A DNA stretch of 64,000 nucleotides from Cellulomonas cellasea (GCF_006538745.1 NZ_BJLR01000017.1:186001-250000), one strand, 5' to 3'; positions 47,520 to 55,842 are shown, counted from the first letter of the stretch. Numbers and translations: made by a program. The notes: generated by a model not told the origin, from the sequence alone.

Positions 47520-50285
47520 ATGACGGTCACACCGACGCAGTGCGTCGCGGACGGCGGGCTGATCAACCCCGCGCTGTTCCCGGCGAAGTCCGCCGATCTG
47601 AAGCCGGAGCAGGTCCGGGACTCGGCGACGTCCGTGAAGACGATGGGCACGTCGGTGCAGGACGAGACGAGCTCGATCGCGGCGAGCTGGAGCGGTCTGA
47701 CGCACAGCTACGAGGCGCCCGAGCAGCAGCGGGTCTACGACCTGATGCGCCCGGCCGTGACGTCGGCGAACGAGCTGAAGACGGCCTTCCACACGATGGC
47801 GGGGCACCTGGAGACGTACGCGGCGGCGCTGGACGGGATCAAGCCGCGGCTGGCGTCGTTCGAGCAGCGGGCGGCGGCGTTCCGGGCCGAGGTGATCAAC
47901 GGGGTGCAGGTCGACGCGTCGTCGTCCACCGAGGCGGGCCTCCTGGACTACGGGAAGGGCATGCTCGAGTGGGCCGGCGTCGACGAGCGTCAGGTCACGG
48001 TGCCCTGGTACGAGGACGGCGACACCGTCCAGCGCAACAAGGACCTGCTCGCCGAGTACGCGGAGCTGCTCGAGGACGTCTCGACGGCGAGCGCGCAGTG
48101 CGCGAACGACATCAACGGCCTGGTCAAGAACATGTGCGTGACGCCCGTCGAGGTCATCCCGGCGGAGGCGTTCACGAACCCGGCGCAGCCCATGCCGTGG
48201 GGTGAGCCGCGCGAGGAGGACCGCAACTGCCCGGAGTCGGTGGGCAGCGGCGCGTACACGTTCGGCAAGGACCTGATCCAGGGGGCGGGCCAGCTCCTGC
48301 TCGGCTACAACCCCGAGACCGGCGGCTGGTTCGAGGGCAAGGCGTACGGGCAGGCGTGGGGCGGGCTCGGTGACCTCGTCGGGTCGATCGCGCTGTTCGC
48401 GTCGCCGGTCGCGTGGGTCGCGATCGGCATGCAGGCGACCGGGAACACCGACAACGACTTCGTGCGGTTCATGGACGACCGCTACGACACCGCGGTCAGC
48501 GGCCTCGGCAGCCTCGTCGGGTACGACCACGGGGCCGAGGACGGCTGGCACAAGTGGAAGGAGGACGGCGTCGCCGCCGGCACCGGTGCCGTGCTGAGCA
48601 TCGGCACGTTCTTCATCCCCGGCGCCGGGCAGGTCGGGACGCTCGCGAAGGGTGGGTCCATCGCGGCCAGGGTGACGAAGATGGCCGCGGTCGGCGCCGA
48701 CTTCGCGATCCAGGGCGGCTCGTGGGTCGTCAAGGGCGGCATCAAGCTGGTGGCCGAGCTGCGCTCCGCGCTCGCGTTCGGTGGTGAGCTGCTGGCCGGT
48801 GGGCTTCGTGGACCGACGCCGGCGCTCGCGGGAGCGGGAGCGGTGGGCGGCGGGTTCCGGATCAGCATGACGGGGCTGGTGAACGCTCTGATCGAGCCCG
48901 TGCCGTCGCGAGCCGTGCCGCACCGACCGGCCGTCAGCAACGACCTCTTCGGTCCGGGGGCCGGCCGCGCGGGTGGGGGGGAGATCCCGCCGGCGGCGCG
49001 CGGAGGATCTGCGACACCGTCGACGGGCGGTCGTGCGGCGGGCCTGGTCGACGGCGTGTCGGGCCGCGGGTCGGCTGACGGGCTCGGTTCGCGCGGCGAG
49101 CCGGGCACGACCGGTGGGCGAGGCACGGAGACCGCGGTGACCGGGCGTGACGGGACGACGTCGCGTGGTGGTGACGGGACGACGCCTCGTGGTGACGGGA
49201 CCACGCCTCGTGGTGACGGGACGTCGCCCGAGGGGACGGCGCCTCGTGGTGACGGGACGATGCCCGAGGGGACCACGCCTCGTGGTGACGGGACGACGCC
49301 CGAGGGGACCGCGCCTGAGGCGACCACGCCTCATGGCGACGGGACGACGCCCGAGGGGACCGCGCCCGAGGGGACCACGCCTCGTGGCGACGGGACGACG
49401 CCCGACGGGACCACGCCCGATGGGAACGCGGCCCCCACGGACGGGACCGCGGCCCCGGCCAACGGCGCTCCCCATGGCAACGCTCCGGACTGGGACGGGA
49501 ACACGGTCCGGGACCGTAGTCGCTTCGGTCCCCGTCCCGACGTCGCGGACGTGCCGGTCGAGCTCCGGGGCGACCCCCGGTTCGACCCGGCGCATCCGCA
49601 CTACGACGCCGTCCCGCGTGGAGAGCACGGCAACGTCGGCACGGAGAACCCCGACGTGCCGTCGGACAGCGGCCTGACCAACAGCGGTCGGCTGATCGAC
49701 CCCGACGTGATCCCCGAGGACCTGCGGCCGTACGTCGAGGACGGCACCGTCGTCGTCGACAACGGGGTGCTCCGGCTCGCCGAGGATGTCGCGGCCACCC
49801 CCTTCGAGCGGACGGACGCCGCGCACGATCCCGTCGAGTTCGCGCGGCAGCTCGACCTCCAGCAGCGAGCGATCAACCAGATGTCGCTGCACGACTGGAC
49901 GTCGAGGTTCGACAGCTTCACCAGGCGGCTCGACAACCAGGGGCAGTACCGCAGCTTCCTGGCGCGCATCATCGCCGATCGGTTGCAGGCCCAGCAGCCA
50001 GGGCTGAGCCGGACGCAGGCGATGATCGACGCGCGGGCTCGGCTCGCGGGGCAGGACCCCCTGCACGGACCCGATCAGCGCGCGGGCGGCAACCCCTGGC
50101 AGTTCACCGGCATGGGCGACGACGGCGTGAACCGTTCCATCGGTTCCCAGTGGAAGAAGCGCTCCGACGTCCTGCGACGCGGGGTCGGTTCCGCGATCCG
50201 ACGGTCCGGCCTCCCGCCCGAGCTGTGGGGCGACGTGCGCATGAACGTCCGACTCACGTTGGTCGACCACGTGGGAGTGCGATGA
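47520..50285 (+). CDS. Type VII-secreted polymorphic toxin with C-terminal Ntox15 nuclease domain
   Basis: A 921-residue polymorphic toxin. The N-terminal helical region carries the WXG turn IAASWSGLTHSYEAPEQQ (W57). Hydrophobic segments lie at about 285-345 (IALFASPVAWVAIGMQATG; LSIGTFFIPGAGQVG) and may insert into the target membrane. A repeat region with many RGDGTTPEGTAP-like units (about 543-637) leads to the C-terminal toxin domain, from about 800, with DPLHGPDQRAGGNPWQFTGM and DDGVNRSIGSQWKKR. HGPD (H849, D852) is the HxxD motif of Ntox15, the DNase domain of Agrobacterium Tde effectors. ATG 47520 has GAGGGGG. Secretion through the adjacent EccC/EccD is expected but not shown. Confidence 0.9.
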   Translation: MTVTPTQCVADGGLINPALFPAKSADLKPEQVRDSATSVKTMGTSVQDETSSIAASWSGLTHSYEAPEQQRVYDLMRPAVTSANELKTAFHTMAGHLETYAAALDGIKPRLASFEQRAAAFRAEVINGVQVDASSSTEAGLLDYGKGMLEWAGVDERQVTVPWYEDGDTVQRNKDLLAEYAELLEDVSTASAQCANDINGLVKNMCVTPVEVIPAEAFTNPAQPMPWGEPREEDRNCPESVGSGAYTFGKDLIQGAGQLLLGYNPETGGWFEGKAYGQAWGGLGDLVGSIALFASPVAWVAIGMQATGNTDNDFVRFMDDRYDTAVSGLGSLVGYDHGAEDGWHKWKEDGVAAGTGAVLSIGTFFIPGAGQVGTLAKGGSIAARVTKMAAVGADFAIQGGSWVVKGGIKLVAELRSALAFGGELLAGGLRGPTPALAGAGAVGGGFRISMTGLVNALIEPVPSRAVPHRPAVSNDLFGPGAGRAGGGEIPPAARGGSATPSTGGRAAGLVDGVSGRGSADGLGSRGEPGTTGGRGTETAVTGRDGTTSRGGDGTTPRGDGTTPRGDGTSPEGTAPRGDGTMPEGTTPRGDGTTPEGTAPEATTPHGDGTTPEGTAPEGTTPRGDGTTPDGTTPDGNAAPTDGTAAPANGAPHGNAPDWDGNTVRDRSRFGPRPDVADVPVELRGDPRFDPAHPHYDAVPRGEHGNVGTENPDVPSDSGLTNSGRLIDPDVIPEDLRPYVEDGTVVVDNGVLRLAEDVAATPFERTDAAHDPVEFARQLDLQQRAINQMSLHDWTSRFDSFTRRLDNQGQYRSFLARIIADRLQAQQPGLSRTQAMIDARARLAGQDPLHGPDQRAGGNPWQFTGMGDDGVNRSIGSQWKKRSDVLRRGVGSAIRRSGLPPELWGDVRMNVRLTLVDHVGVR
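49147..49430 (+). repeat. Tandem coding repeats in the toxin linker
   Basis: 21-bp units (RGDGTTP) and 36-bp derivatives (with PEGTA inserted) are repeated about twelve times with local variation. All are multiples of three, so recombination would shorten or lengthen the linker without breaking the toxin. Confidence 0.85.
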
Positions 50286-50301
50286 GGGGGAGGGGAACGT
50301 G

Positions 50302-50709
50302 ATGGGACAGAACTCCAAGTTCGGCCCGCAGGGGGACCTCGTGGCGTCGTTCCTCGCGGAGGTGCGGACGCGTCAGGTCGACTGGGCCGAGCATGCCGTA
50401 CGGGCGGAGAACCCGGGGGTGACACCGGCGATGATTGCGATCGCCGACATGCGTTGGCCCCGCGCCGTCCTGAGTGCGGTCGACAACGCTGGCCTCGAGG
50501 CGTTCGCCTCGCTGGGGCTGTCACGCTCGGACTTCGCGGACCCGCTGGCCCTCGGTGACGTGAAGGTGAGCGTGTCGTCCGCGACGAAGGCGATCGCTGC
50601 GGGCGACAAGCTGGCGATCGAGCACCGGCGGGCGCTGCTGGAGCCGTTCGTGGCGGAGGGGTTCGAGTCGGCCGCAGCCGCGCTGCAGGAGTCGACCGAG
50701 CTGCCGTAG
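50302..50709 (+). CDS. Candidate immunity protein downstream of the toxin
   Basis: A 135-residue soluble protein (GQNSKFGPQGDLVASFLAEV onward) in the classic position of an immunity gene, 16 bp after the toxin stop, with GGGAGGGG as ribosome binding site; GTG 50299 is an alternative start. SVSSATKAIAAGDKLAIEHR is a helix-rich segment. No family was recognised. It could be immunity against this or a former toxin; the Tdi1-like protein at 44309 is a better match to the Ntox15 domain. Confidence 0.65.
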   Translation: MGQNSKFGPQGDLVASFLAEVRTRQVDWAEHAVRAENPGVTPAMIAIADMRWPRAVLSAVDNAGLEAFASLGLSRSDFADPLALGDVKVSVSSATKAIAAGDKLAIEHRRALLEPFVAEGFESAAAALQESTELP

Positions 50710-51099
50710 AGGCGAGCTCGACGACAGCCACCGGATCAACGGTGAGGCCGTCGAGGCGTTCCTCGACGAGGTCCGAGCGGCCGGCGAGGACCGCTGGCGT
50801 GCCTGTGTGGGACACGTGAGGCGCAGCCGTGCGGGTGTGGACGCCCGGTCGAACGCGGGCGGCGAGTGGGTGTTCCGGCCGGGCGACCCGGACGAGGACC
50901 GTACGCCGGCCGGCTGGCCGGCCGTGCGTGCGACGCGACGACGAGGACGGCGGGCCCCGGAACTGGCCGCCGCACGTCTCGACGCGTCCGGACGACGTGC
51001 GGGGAACCGCCGCCGACCGGTTCGGGCCGGGGTCATGGCCGGTCGTGCCGCGGACGGGACGCACGGAGGAAGGCGGGCGAGGCTCGCGACGCCCGCGCG
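50710..51099 (+). pseudogene. Probable remnant of a second immunity-type gene
   Basis: From 50711 the frame reads GELDDSHRINGEAVEAFLDE and then VRAAGEDRWRACVGHVRRSR, which resembles the start of the 50302 product (FGPQGDLVASFLAEVRTRQV) in length and in the FLxEVR core. It has no start codon and drifts into Arg-rich sequence typical of wrong-frame GC DNA. A protein-like stretch (GPRNWPPHVSTRPDDVRG) appears in another frame near 50960, so a frameshift near 50920 is likely. No complete gene is present in this 390-bp gap. Confidence 0.4.
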
Positions 51100-51438
51100 T
51101 CAGCTCCCGATGCGCGGGAACGGGCGCGTCGAGAACACCACCTCGACGGGCACCTCGAAGTACTCGGCGATGCGCAGCGCGAGGAACAGGCTCGGGCTGT
51201 ACTCGCCGCGCTCGAGGTAGCCGACGGTCTGGTAGTGCACGTCGAGGGCCTCGGCGAGCTGGCGGCGGGAGATCCCGCGCTCGGCGCGCAGCACCGCGAT
51301 GCGGTTGTGGACGGTCTCGGGCGACCGCTGGCCCGCCGCCTGCGGACCGGCGGCCCGCAGCCCCGGGGCCTGCGGGTCGGCGGCCGGCTGCTCCTCGGCC
51401 TGCGGCCCCTCCGCCTCGCGACGCACGGCCTCAGCCAA
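51100..51438 (-). CDS. XRE-family transcriptional regulator
   Basis: A 112-residue protein. Residues 1-40 are Pro/Ala/Gln-rich. The helix-turn-helix is at about 43-105 (HNRIAVLRAERGISRRQLAE; LDVHYQTVGYLERGEYSPS), the pattern of the small YgzD/PlcR-like XRE regulators encoded with ABC-2 exporters. The listed start is TTG 51438, which overlaps the permease stop by 8 bp; a GTG a few codons later is equally possible. It probably represses its own operon through the dyad at 53235-53250. Confidence 0.85.
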   Translation of the reverse strand: MAEAVRREAEGPQAEEQPAADPQAPGLRAAGPQAAGQRSPETVHNRIAVLRAERGISRRQLAEALDVHYQTVGYLERGEYSPSLFLALRIAEYFEVPVEVVFSTRPFPRIGS

Positions 51439-52285
51439 CGCGCTGCATCCGTTCCTGTCGGCGCGCCTCGACGGACGAGCCGGACTCGCGCCGGGCCATG
51501 CGGCGCAGGAGCGGGGGCAGCAGGAGCATCGACACGATCGCCCACAGTACGAGCACGACGACCGTCTCGAGGGTCCGCCACGACCCGCCGATCTCGAGCG
51601 CGGCGGCGGAGTCGGGCAGGAACGCCGAGCGCATGCCGAGCCCGGCCCAGTACATGGGGAACACCTGCGCGACGCCCTGGAGCCACCCCGGGAGCGCGCT
51701 GAGCGGCACGAAGATGCCCGAGACGATCGCGAGCCCGATGACAGGCAGCATGCCCCACGTGCTGACCTTGTTGGGGGTCGTGGCGAGCGAGCCGATGATG
51801 AACCCGATCGGCAGGCAGGTCGCCAGGCCGAGCACGAGGTAGCCGGCGACGACGAGCCACCCCCGCGCGCCCTGGTGCATGAGCCCGTCGAAGAGCAGCG
51901 CGCTCGGCAGGAGCAGGACGACGAGCATGGGGAGCACGCCGATGCTCTGGAACAGGACCTGCCCGGAGATGTAGCCGGTGATGCCGTGGGGCACCGCCTT
52001 GGCGCGCAGGAGCGTGCCGTCCTCGCGCTCGATCGCGAGCGTGAACGCGGGGCCGACGATGCCGCCGAACACCACGAGGCCGCCGAGCATGCTGGGCAGG
52101 ATGAGGGTCGGCATGAGCAGCCCGGTCCCCTCGACGGGCGTGGCGCGGTTGCCCCACAGGTAGGCGAGCGAGCCGAGCCCGACGACGACGTAGAACATCC
52201 AGTCCTGCGAGCTGCGCAGGCTCTGCCGGAACTCGGCGAGCCCGCGCCCGATCCCGACGCGGATCGCGTAGCTGGTGTGGTTCAC
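51431..52285 (-). CDS. ABC-2 type transporter permease
   Basis: A 284-residue membrane protein with six hydrophobic segments. VEGTGLLMPTLILPSMLGGL, SIGVLPMLVVLLLPSALLF and a conserved MLPVIGLAIVSGIFVPLSAL show the ABC-2 fold. The GTG at 52285 overlaps the ATPase gene stop as GTGA. The substrate is unknown; such pairs often export drugs or peptides. Confidence 0.9.
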   Translation of the reverse strand: MNHTSYAIRVGIGRGLAEFRQSLRSSQDWMFYVVVGLGSLAYLWGNRATPVEGTGLLMPTLILPSMLGGLVVFGGIVGPAFTLAIEREDGTLLRAKAVPHGITGYISGQVLFQSIGVLPMLVVLLLPSALLFDGLMHQGARGWLVVAGYLVLGLATCLPIGFIIGSLATTPNKVSTWGMLPVIGLAIVSGIFVPLSALPGWLQGVAQVFPMYWAGLGMRSAFLPDSAAALEIGGSWRTLETVVVLVLWAIVSMLLLPPLLRRMARRESGSSVEARRQERMQRVG

Positions 52286-53196
52286 CGGGTCACCTCCAGG
52301 ACGCGGCGGCTCTCCGGGGCCGTCTCGTGCCGGTGCACCAGGGTCATGTACGAGTCCTCGAGCGTGGTGCGGCGGACCTCGAGGTCGGTGACGTCGTCGT
52401 GCTGCGCGAGCAGCTCCCGGACGAACGCGGTCGCGTCGTGCGCCGGGTGCACGAACCGCTCGCCGCCGCGGGCCCAGCGGACCTCGGACGTGCCGGCGAC
52501 CTCCCGGGCGAGCGCGTCGGCGCTGCCGTCGGCGACGATCCGGCCGCCCGCGAGGATGAGGATGCGGTCGGCGAGCTTCTCGGCCTCGTCGAGGTCGTGG
52601 GTCGTGAGCAGGATGGTGGTGTCCTCGAGGTCGGCGAGCCCGGTGACGATGTCGTGGAACTCGCGCCGGGCCTCGGGGTCGAACCCGGCGGTGGGCTCGT
52701 CGAGGAACAGCAGCTCCGGGCGCCCGACGATGCCGATCGCGACGTCGAGCCGCCGGCGCTGGCCACCCGAGAGCGTCGAGATCTTCTGGTCGGCGTGCGC
52801 GGTGAGCCCGACGGTCGCCATGAGCTCGTCGGTGTCGCGCGGCCGCGGACGCCCGGGCACGCCGTAGGGCACGTAGTAGCGGCCGAGGTGCGCGAGCAGC
52901 TCGCGGACGCGCCAGCGGCCGTGGTCGCGCCAGGACTGCAGCACGATCCCGATGCCCGCGCGCCACTCCTCGCCCGCGACCGCCGGGTCCTCGCCGAGCA
53001 CCCGGACGTCGCCGCCGGAGCGGTTCCGGAAGCCTTCGAGGATCTCGATGGTCGTCGTCTTGCCGGCGCCGTTGGGCCCGAGCAGCGCGATGACCTCGCC
53101 GCGCCGGACCTGGAGCTCGACGCCGTCGAGCACGTCGGTGCTGCCGTAGCGCATCCGCAGGTCGCGGACGTCGATGATCACCTCGTCGTGACGCAT
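52282..53196 (-). CDS. ABC transporter ATP-binding protein
   Basis: A 304-residue ATPase with Walker A LLGPNGAGKTTT (about 38-49), the signature LSGGQRRRLDVA, Walker B LLFLDEPTAGFD, and the switch His in LLTTHDLDEAEKLA. The last 80 residues form the C-terminal extension usual for ABC-2 partners. ATG 53196 follows AGGGGTGAG. It is the first gene of the transporter-regulator operon. Confidence 0.95.
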   Translation of the reverse strand: MRHDEVIIDVRDLRMRYGSTDVLDGVELQVRRGEVIALLGPNGAGKTTTIEILEGFRNRSGGDVRVLGEDPAVAGEEWRAGIGIVLQSWRDHGRWRVRELLAHLGRYYVPYGVPGRPRPRDTDELMATVGLTAHADQKISTLSGGQRRRLDVAIGIVGRPELLFLDEPTAGFDPEARREFHDIVTGLADLEDTTILLTTHDLDEAEKLADRILILAGGRIVADGSADALAREVAGTSEVRWARGGERFVHPAHDATAFVRELLAQHDDVTDLEVRRTTLEDSYMTLVHRHETAPESRRVLEVTR

Positions 53197-53234
53197 GGGC
53201 TCACCCCTGGACTGTCGTCGGCCTGCGTTCGTAT

Positions 53235-53250
53235 GTAGCAGGTCTACTAC
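53235..53250. promoter_or_regulatory. Putative operator of the ABC transporter operon
   Basis: GTAGCAGGTCTACTAC is a 16-bp dyad with two mismatches, centred 46 bp upstream of the ATPase start. It lies where a repressor encoded in the same operon (the XRE protein) would block the promoter. Confidence 0.4.
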
Positions 53251-53312
53251 CGTCCGTCCTGTCCGGTCAACGGGTTTTGTCCCGTCGTGTGCCGGGGACG
53301 GGCGGCGCGCGC

Positions 53313-53318
53313 TACCGT
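53313..53318 (+). promoter_or_regulatory. -10 box of a leaderless promoter for the gene at 53325
   Basis: TACCGT is followed by 6 nt and GTG 53325. The open frame continues 16 codons upstream, so the box decides the start. Confidence 0.5.
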
Positions 53319-53324
53319 CCGCAG

Positions 53325-54092
53325 GTGAGCACCCCCGTCCCGCAGCACGGCACGAACCCCACCCCGCACCCCACGCCGCACCCCGTCCCGCAGCCCCCGG
53401 CCGGGTCGCGCTCCGCGGCGCCGGCAGCCCCGCGCTCGACGCGCGGCGCGAAGGTCCTCACGTTCAGCGGGGCGTTCGTGCTGCTCCTGACGCTCGCGCT
53501 GAGCATCGGCGTCGCGCGCGTGTTCCTCGGCCTGCTGCCGCTCGGCGTCGTCACGTCCGCGGGCGAGCCCGGGCCGGCGGTCGTCGCGAGCCTCGACGCG
53601 CCGGGCGCCGCCGAGGTCGAGCTCGCCGCGGACCGCTACGCGGTGTACGTCGCGCAGCCCTCGTCGGGCGGCGACGCGGACGACGCCGTCGGGCTCGCGA
53701 CCGACCTGCTCGTCAGCGCGTCCGACGGCACGGTCGTCGACACCTCGCGCGGGACGCAGGTGACGATGACGACGGGCGGCGGCGGGGTCACGGCGCACAC
53801 CGTCGCGTCGTTCACGATCACCGAGCCCGGCACGTACACGGTGATCGCCCCGGCGACGGAGGACGGCTCGCCGGCGACGGTCCTGCTCGCGCCCGACCAG
53901 GACTTCGCGCCGTTCTTCGCGGGGATCTTCGGGTCGATCCTCGGGGTCTTCCTCGCGATCGGGCTCGGGCTCCTGGGGGTCCTCATGCTCGCGGGCGGGA
54001 TCGTGTGGTGGGTGCTCGCGCGGCGCACGCGTCTGCCGTCGGCAGATCTGCCGCAGGCAGACGGGCGGCTCCCGGGGGCTCCCGCGGTGTGA
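53325..54092 (+). CDS. Membrane protein of unknown function upstream of clpP
   Basis: A 255-residue protein. The disordered Pro/Thr-rich N-terminus leads to a first transmembrane helix (about 46-70, LTFSGAFVLLLTLALSIGVA), an extracytoplasmic beta-rich domain with DRYAVYVAQPS and TITEPGTYTVIAPA, and a second helix (about 200-230). No family was recognised. It lies 37 bp before the clpP pair, and its 3' end contains the two PopR-type boxes of the clpP promoter. Confidence 0.75.
   Translation: MSTPVPQHGTNPTPHPTPHPVPQPPAGSRSAAPAAPRSTRGAKVLTFSGAFVLLLTLALSIGVARVFLGLLPLGVVTSAGEPGPAVVASLDAPGAAEVELAADRYAVYVAQPSSGGDADDAVGLATDLLVSASDGTVVDTSRGTQVTMTTGGGGVTAHTVASFTITEPGTYTVIAPATEDGSPATVLLAPDQDFAPFFAGIFGSILGVFLAIGLGLLGVLMLAGGIVWWVLARRTRLPSADLPQADGRLPGAPAV
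54032..54046. promoter_or_regulatory. PopR box 1: TCTGCC-N3-GGCAGA
   Basis: A perfect palindrome with the spacing described for PopR activation of clpP3-clpP4 in Streptomyces lividans. It lies 84 bp upstream of the clpP ATG, inside the end of the preceding gene. A popR-like gene lies just after the clpP pair. Confidence 0.8.
54047..54061. promoter_or_regulatory. PopR box 2: TCTGCC-N3-GGCAGA
   Basis: A second perfect palindrome abuts the first directly (15-bp period, so not one helical turn). It lies 69 bp upstream of the clpP ATG. No convincing -10 box lies between it and clpP. Confidence 0.8.
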
Positions 54093-54129
54093 CGGTGGGG
54101 TGACCAGCCCCGCACCGGAAGGCACCCCG

Positions 54130-54789
54130 ATGACCGTCCCGACCCTGCTCACGGCGCTCGCCACGAGCGTCCCTGCGCCCACCGCGCGCACCGAGACCCC
54201 GCTCGCGCCGTTCGACGACCAGCTCGCGACCCGGCTCCTGCACCAGCGCATCGTGGTGCTCGGCCGCGAGGTGGACGACGCGATCGCCAACCGCATCTGC
54301 GCGCAGCTCCTCCTGCTGTCCGCCGAGGACCCGCGCCGCGACATCGCGCTCTACATCAACTCCCCGGGCGGCTCGGTCAGCGCCGGCCTCGCGATCTACG
54401 ACACCATGCGGCTCATCCCGAACGACGTCTCGACCCTCGCGATGGGGCTCGCGGCGAGTGCCGCGCAGTTCCTGCTCGCCGCGGGGACGCCGGGCAAGCG
54501 GTTCGCGCTGCGGCACGCGCGCGTGCTCATGCACCAGCCGTCCGGTGGGCTCGGCGGCACCGCCGTCGACATCGCGATCCAGGCGCAGAACATGGCGCAC
54601 GTGAAGCGCACGATGCAGGCGCTCATCGCCGAGCACACCGGGCAGACGCCCGAGACCATCGAGCGCGACAGCGACCGGGACCGCTGGTTCACGGCCGACG
54701 AGGCCCGCGAGTACGGGATCGTCGACCGTGTCGTCACGCAGCTCGACGACGTGCGCCCCGACGGCGGCCGCGCGAAGGTCGGCCTCTGA
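54130..54789 (+). CDS. ClpP protease subunit (ClpP3-like)
   Basis: A 219-residue serine protease subunit with catalytic triad S110 ([10 protein letters not shown]), H135 ([11 protein letters not shown]) and D180 ([11 protein letters not shown]). N-terminal residues 1-25 are not conserved. ATG 54130 has GGAAGG; GTG 54100 is a longer option. It is followed by a second clpP overlapping by one base. The two adjacent PopR boxes upstream and the popR gene downstream indicate the inducible ClpP3-ClpP4 pair rather than the constitutive ClpP1-ClpP2. Confidence 0.93.
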   Translation: MTVPTLLTALATSVPAPTARTETPLAPFDDQLATRLLHQRIVVLGREVDDAIANRICAQLLLLSAEDPRRDIALYINSPGGSVSAGLAIYDTMRLIPNDVSTLAMGLAASAAQFLLAAGTPGKRFALRHARVLMHQPSGGLGGTAVDIAIQAQNMAHVKRTMQALIAEHTGQTPETIERDSDRDRWFTADEAREYGIVDRVVTQLDDVRPDGGRAKVGL

Positions 54790-55403
54790 TGGCCGGGCAG
54801 TACACCGTCCCGATGGTCGTCGAGCAGCGGCCGACGGGGGAGCGGTTCTCGGACGTCTACAGCCGGCTGCTGTCGGAGCGCATCATCTTCCTCGGGACCG
54901 AGATCGACGACGGCGTCGCGAACGTGACGATCGCGCAGCTGCTGCACCTGCAGTCGGAGAGCGCGGACCTCGACATCAGCCTCTACATCAACTCGCCGGG
55001 CGGCTCGCTCACCGCGCTCATGGCGATCTACGACACGATGCAGTTCGTCAAGCCGCAGGTCCAGACGTTCTGCATGGGCCAGGCGGCCTCGGCGGCGGCG
55101 GTCCTGCTCGCGGCCGGTGCGCCCGGGAAGCGGTTCGCGCTCGAGCACGCGCGGGTGCTGCTGCACCAGCCGTCGGGCGGGGGAGAGGGCACCGCGGCGG
55201 ACCTCGAGATCCAGGCCCGCGAGGTCCTGCGGCTGCGCGCCCAGGTCGAGCAGGTGCTCGCGCGGCACACGGGCCACACCGTCGAGAAGCTGCGCGCCGA
55301 CACCGACCGGGACCGCATCCTCACCGCCGACGAGGCTGTCGCGTACGGGCTGGTCGACGGCGTCGTGCGGACGCTCAAGGCGGGTGCGGTGCAGGCCGCG
55401 TAG
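54789..55403 (+). CDS. ClpP protease subunit (ClpP4-like)
   Basis: A 204-residue ClpP with triad S101 ([10 protein letters not shown]), H126 ([11 protein letters not shown]) and D171 ([11 protein letters not shown]). ATG 54789 shares one base with the stop of the preceding clpP (TGATG), showing tight coupling. The two subunits presumably form a mixed barrel that pairs with ClpX or ClpC. The C-terminus ends QAA. Confidence 0.94.
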   Translation: MAGQYTVPMVVEQRPTGERFSDVYSRLLSERIIFLGTEIDDGVANVTIAQLLHLQSESADLDISLYINSPGGSLTALMAIYDTMQFVKPQVQTFCMGQAASAAAVLLAAGAPGKRFALEHARVLLHQPSGGGEGTAADLEIQAREVLRLRAQVEQVLARHTGHTVEKLRADTDRDRILTADEAVAYGLVDGVVRTLKAGAVQAA

Positions 55404-55473
55404 CCCGTGCGGGCGGCCGGGCGACGGCCGGGCCGGCGACGCGCTGCGGCTCCGTGCGGCTCGACGCGGCGGG

Positions 55474-55842
55474 TCAGGCCGCGCGGAGCAGGACCTGGGC
55501 GGGCGCGGCCGTCGTCGGCCCGGGGGCGTGCGCGGGCTGCAGCACGTGGAGCGTGCCGCCGCTCGTGCGCCCCGGGACCGCGGTCAGGTCGAGGACCGGC
55601 GCGTGCCCGACGAGGGTCCGGTGCGCCTCCGCGAGCAGGTCGGCCAGGCCCATGCCCAGCGCGCCGCAGACCGCGACGAGCACCTCCGACGACGCCTCCT
55701 TGCGGCCGCGCTCGATCTCGGAGAGGTACGCGACCGAGACCCGGGCGTCGGTCGCGACGTCCCGCAGCGTGCGGCCCTGCGCCTCGCGCCGGGCCCGCAG
55801 GATCGCGCCGACGAGCCGTCGCAGCAGGGGTTCACGCGCCAT
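55474..55842 (-). CDS. popR: PopR/ClgR-family transcriptional activator of clp genes
   Basis: A 122-residue XRE-type regulator. The helix-turn-helix region (about 8-70) is LRARREAQGRTLRDVATDAR then VSVAYLSEIERGRKEASSEV, the signature of ClgR and PopR. It ends LLRAA: two C-terminal alanines, which in Streptomyces PopR mark the protein for Clp degradation. That gives a feedback loop in which the Clp protease removes its own activator. It is convergent with and immediately downstream of the clpP pair. ATG 55842 has GGGAGGT. PopR is favoured over ClgR by the TCTGCC-N3-GGCAGA boxes. Confidence 0.85.
   Translation of the reverse strand: MAREPLLRRLVGAILRARREAQGRTLRDVATDARVSVAYLSEIERGRKEASSEVLVAVCGALGMGLADLLAEAHRTLVGHAPVLDLTAVPGRTSGGTLHVLQPAHAPGPTTAAPAQVLLRAA

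Noticed and set aside
49147-49430. CRISPR-like or non-coding repeat array
   Set aside because: All units are in frame in a long coding sequence and encode a Gly/Thr/Pro-rich linker.
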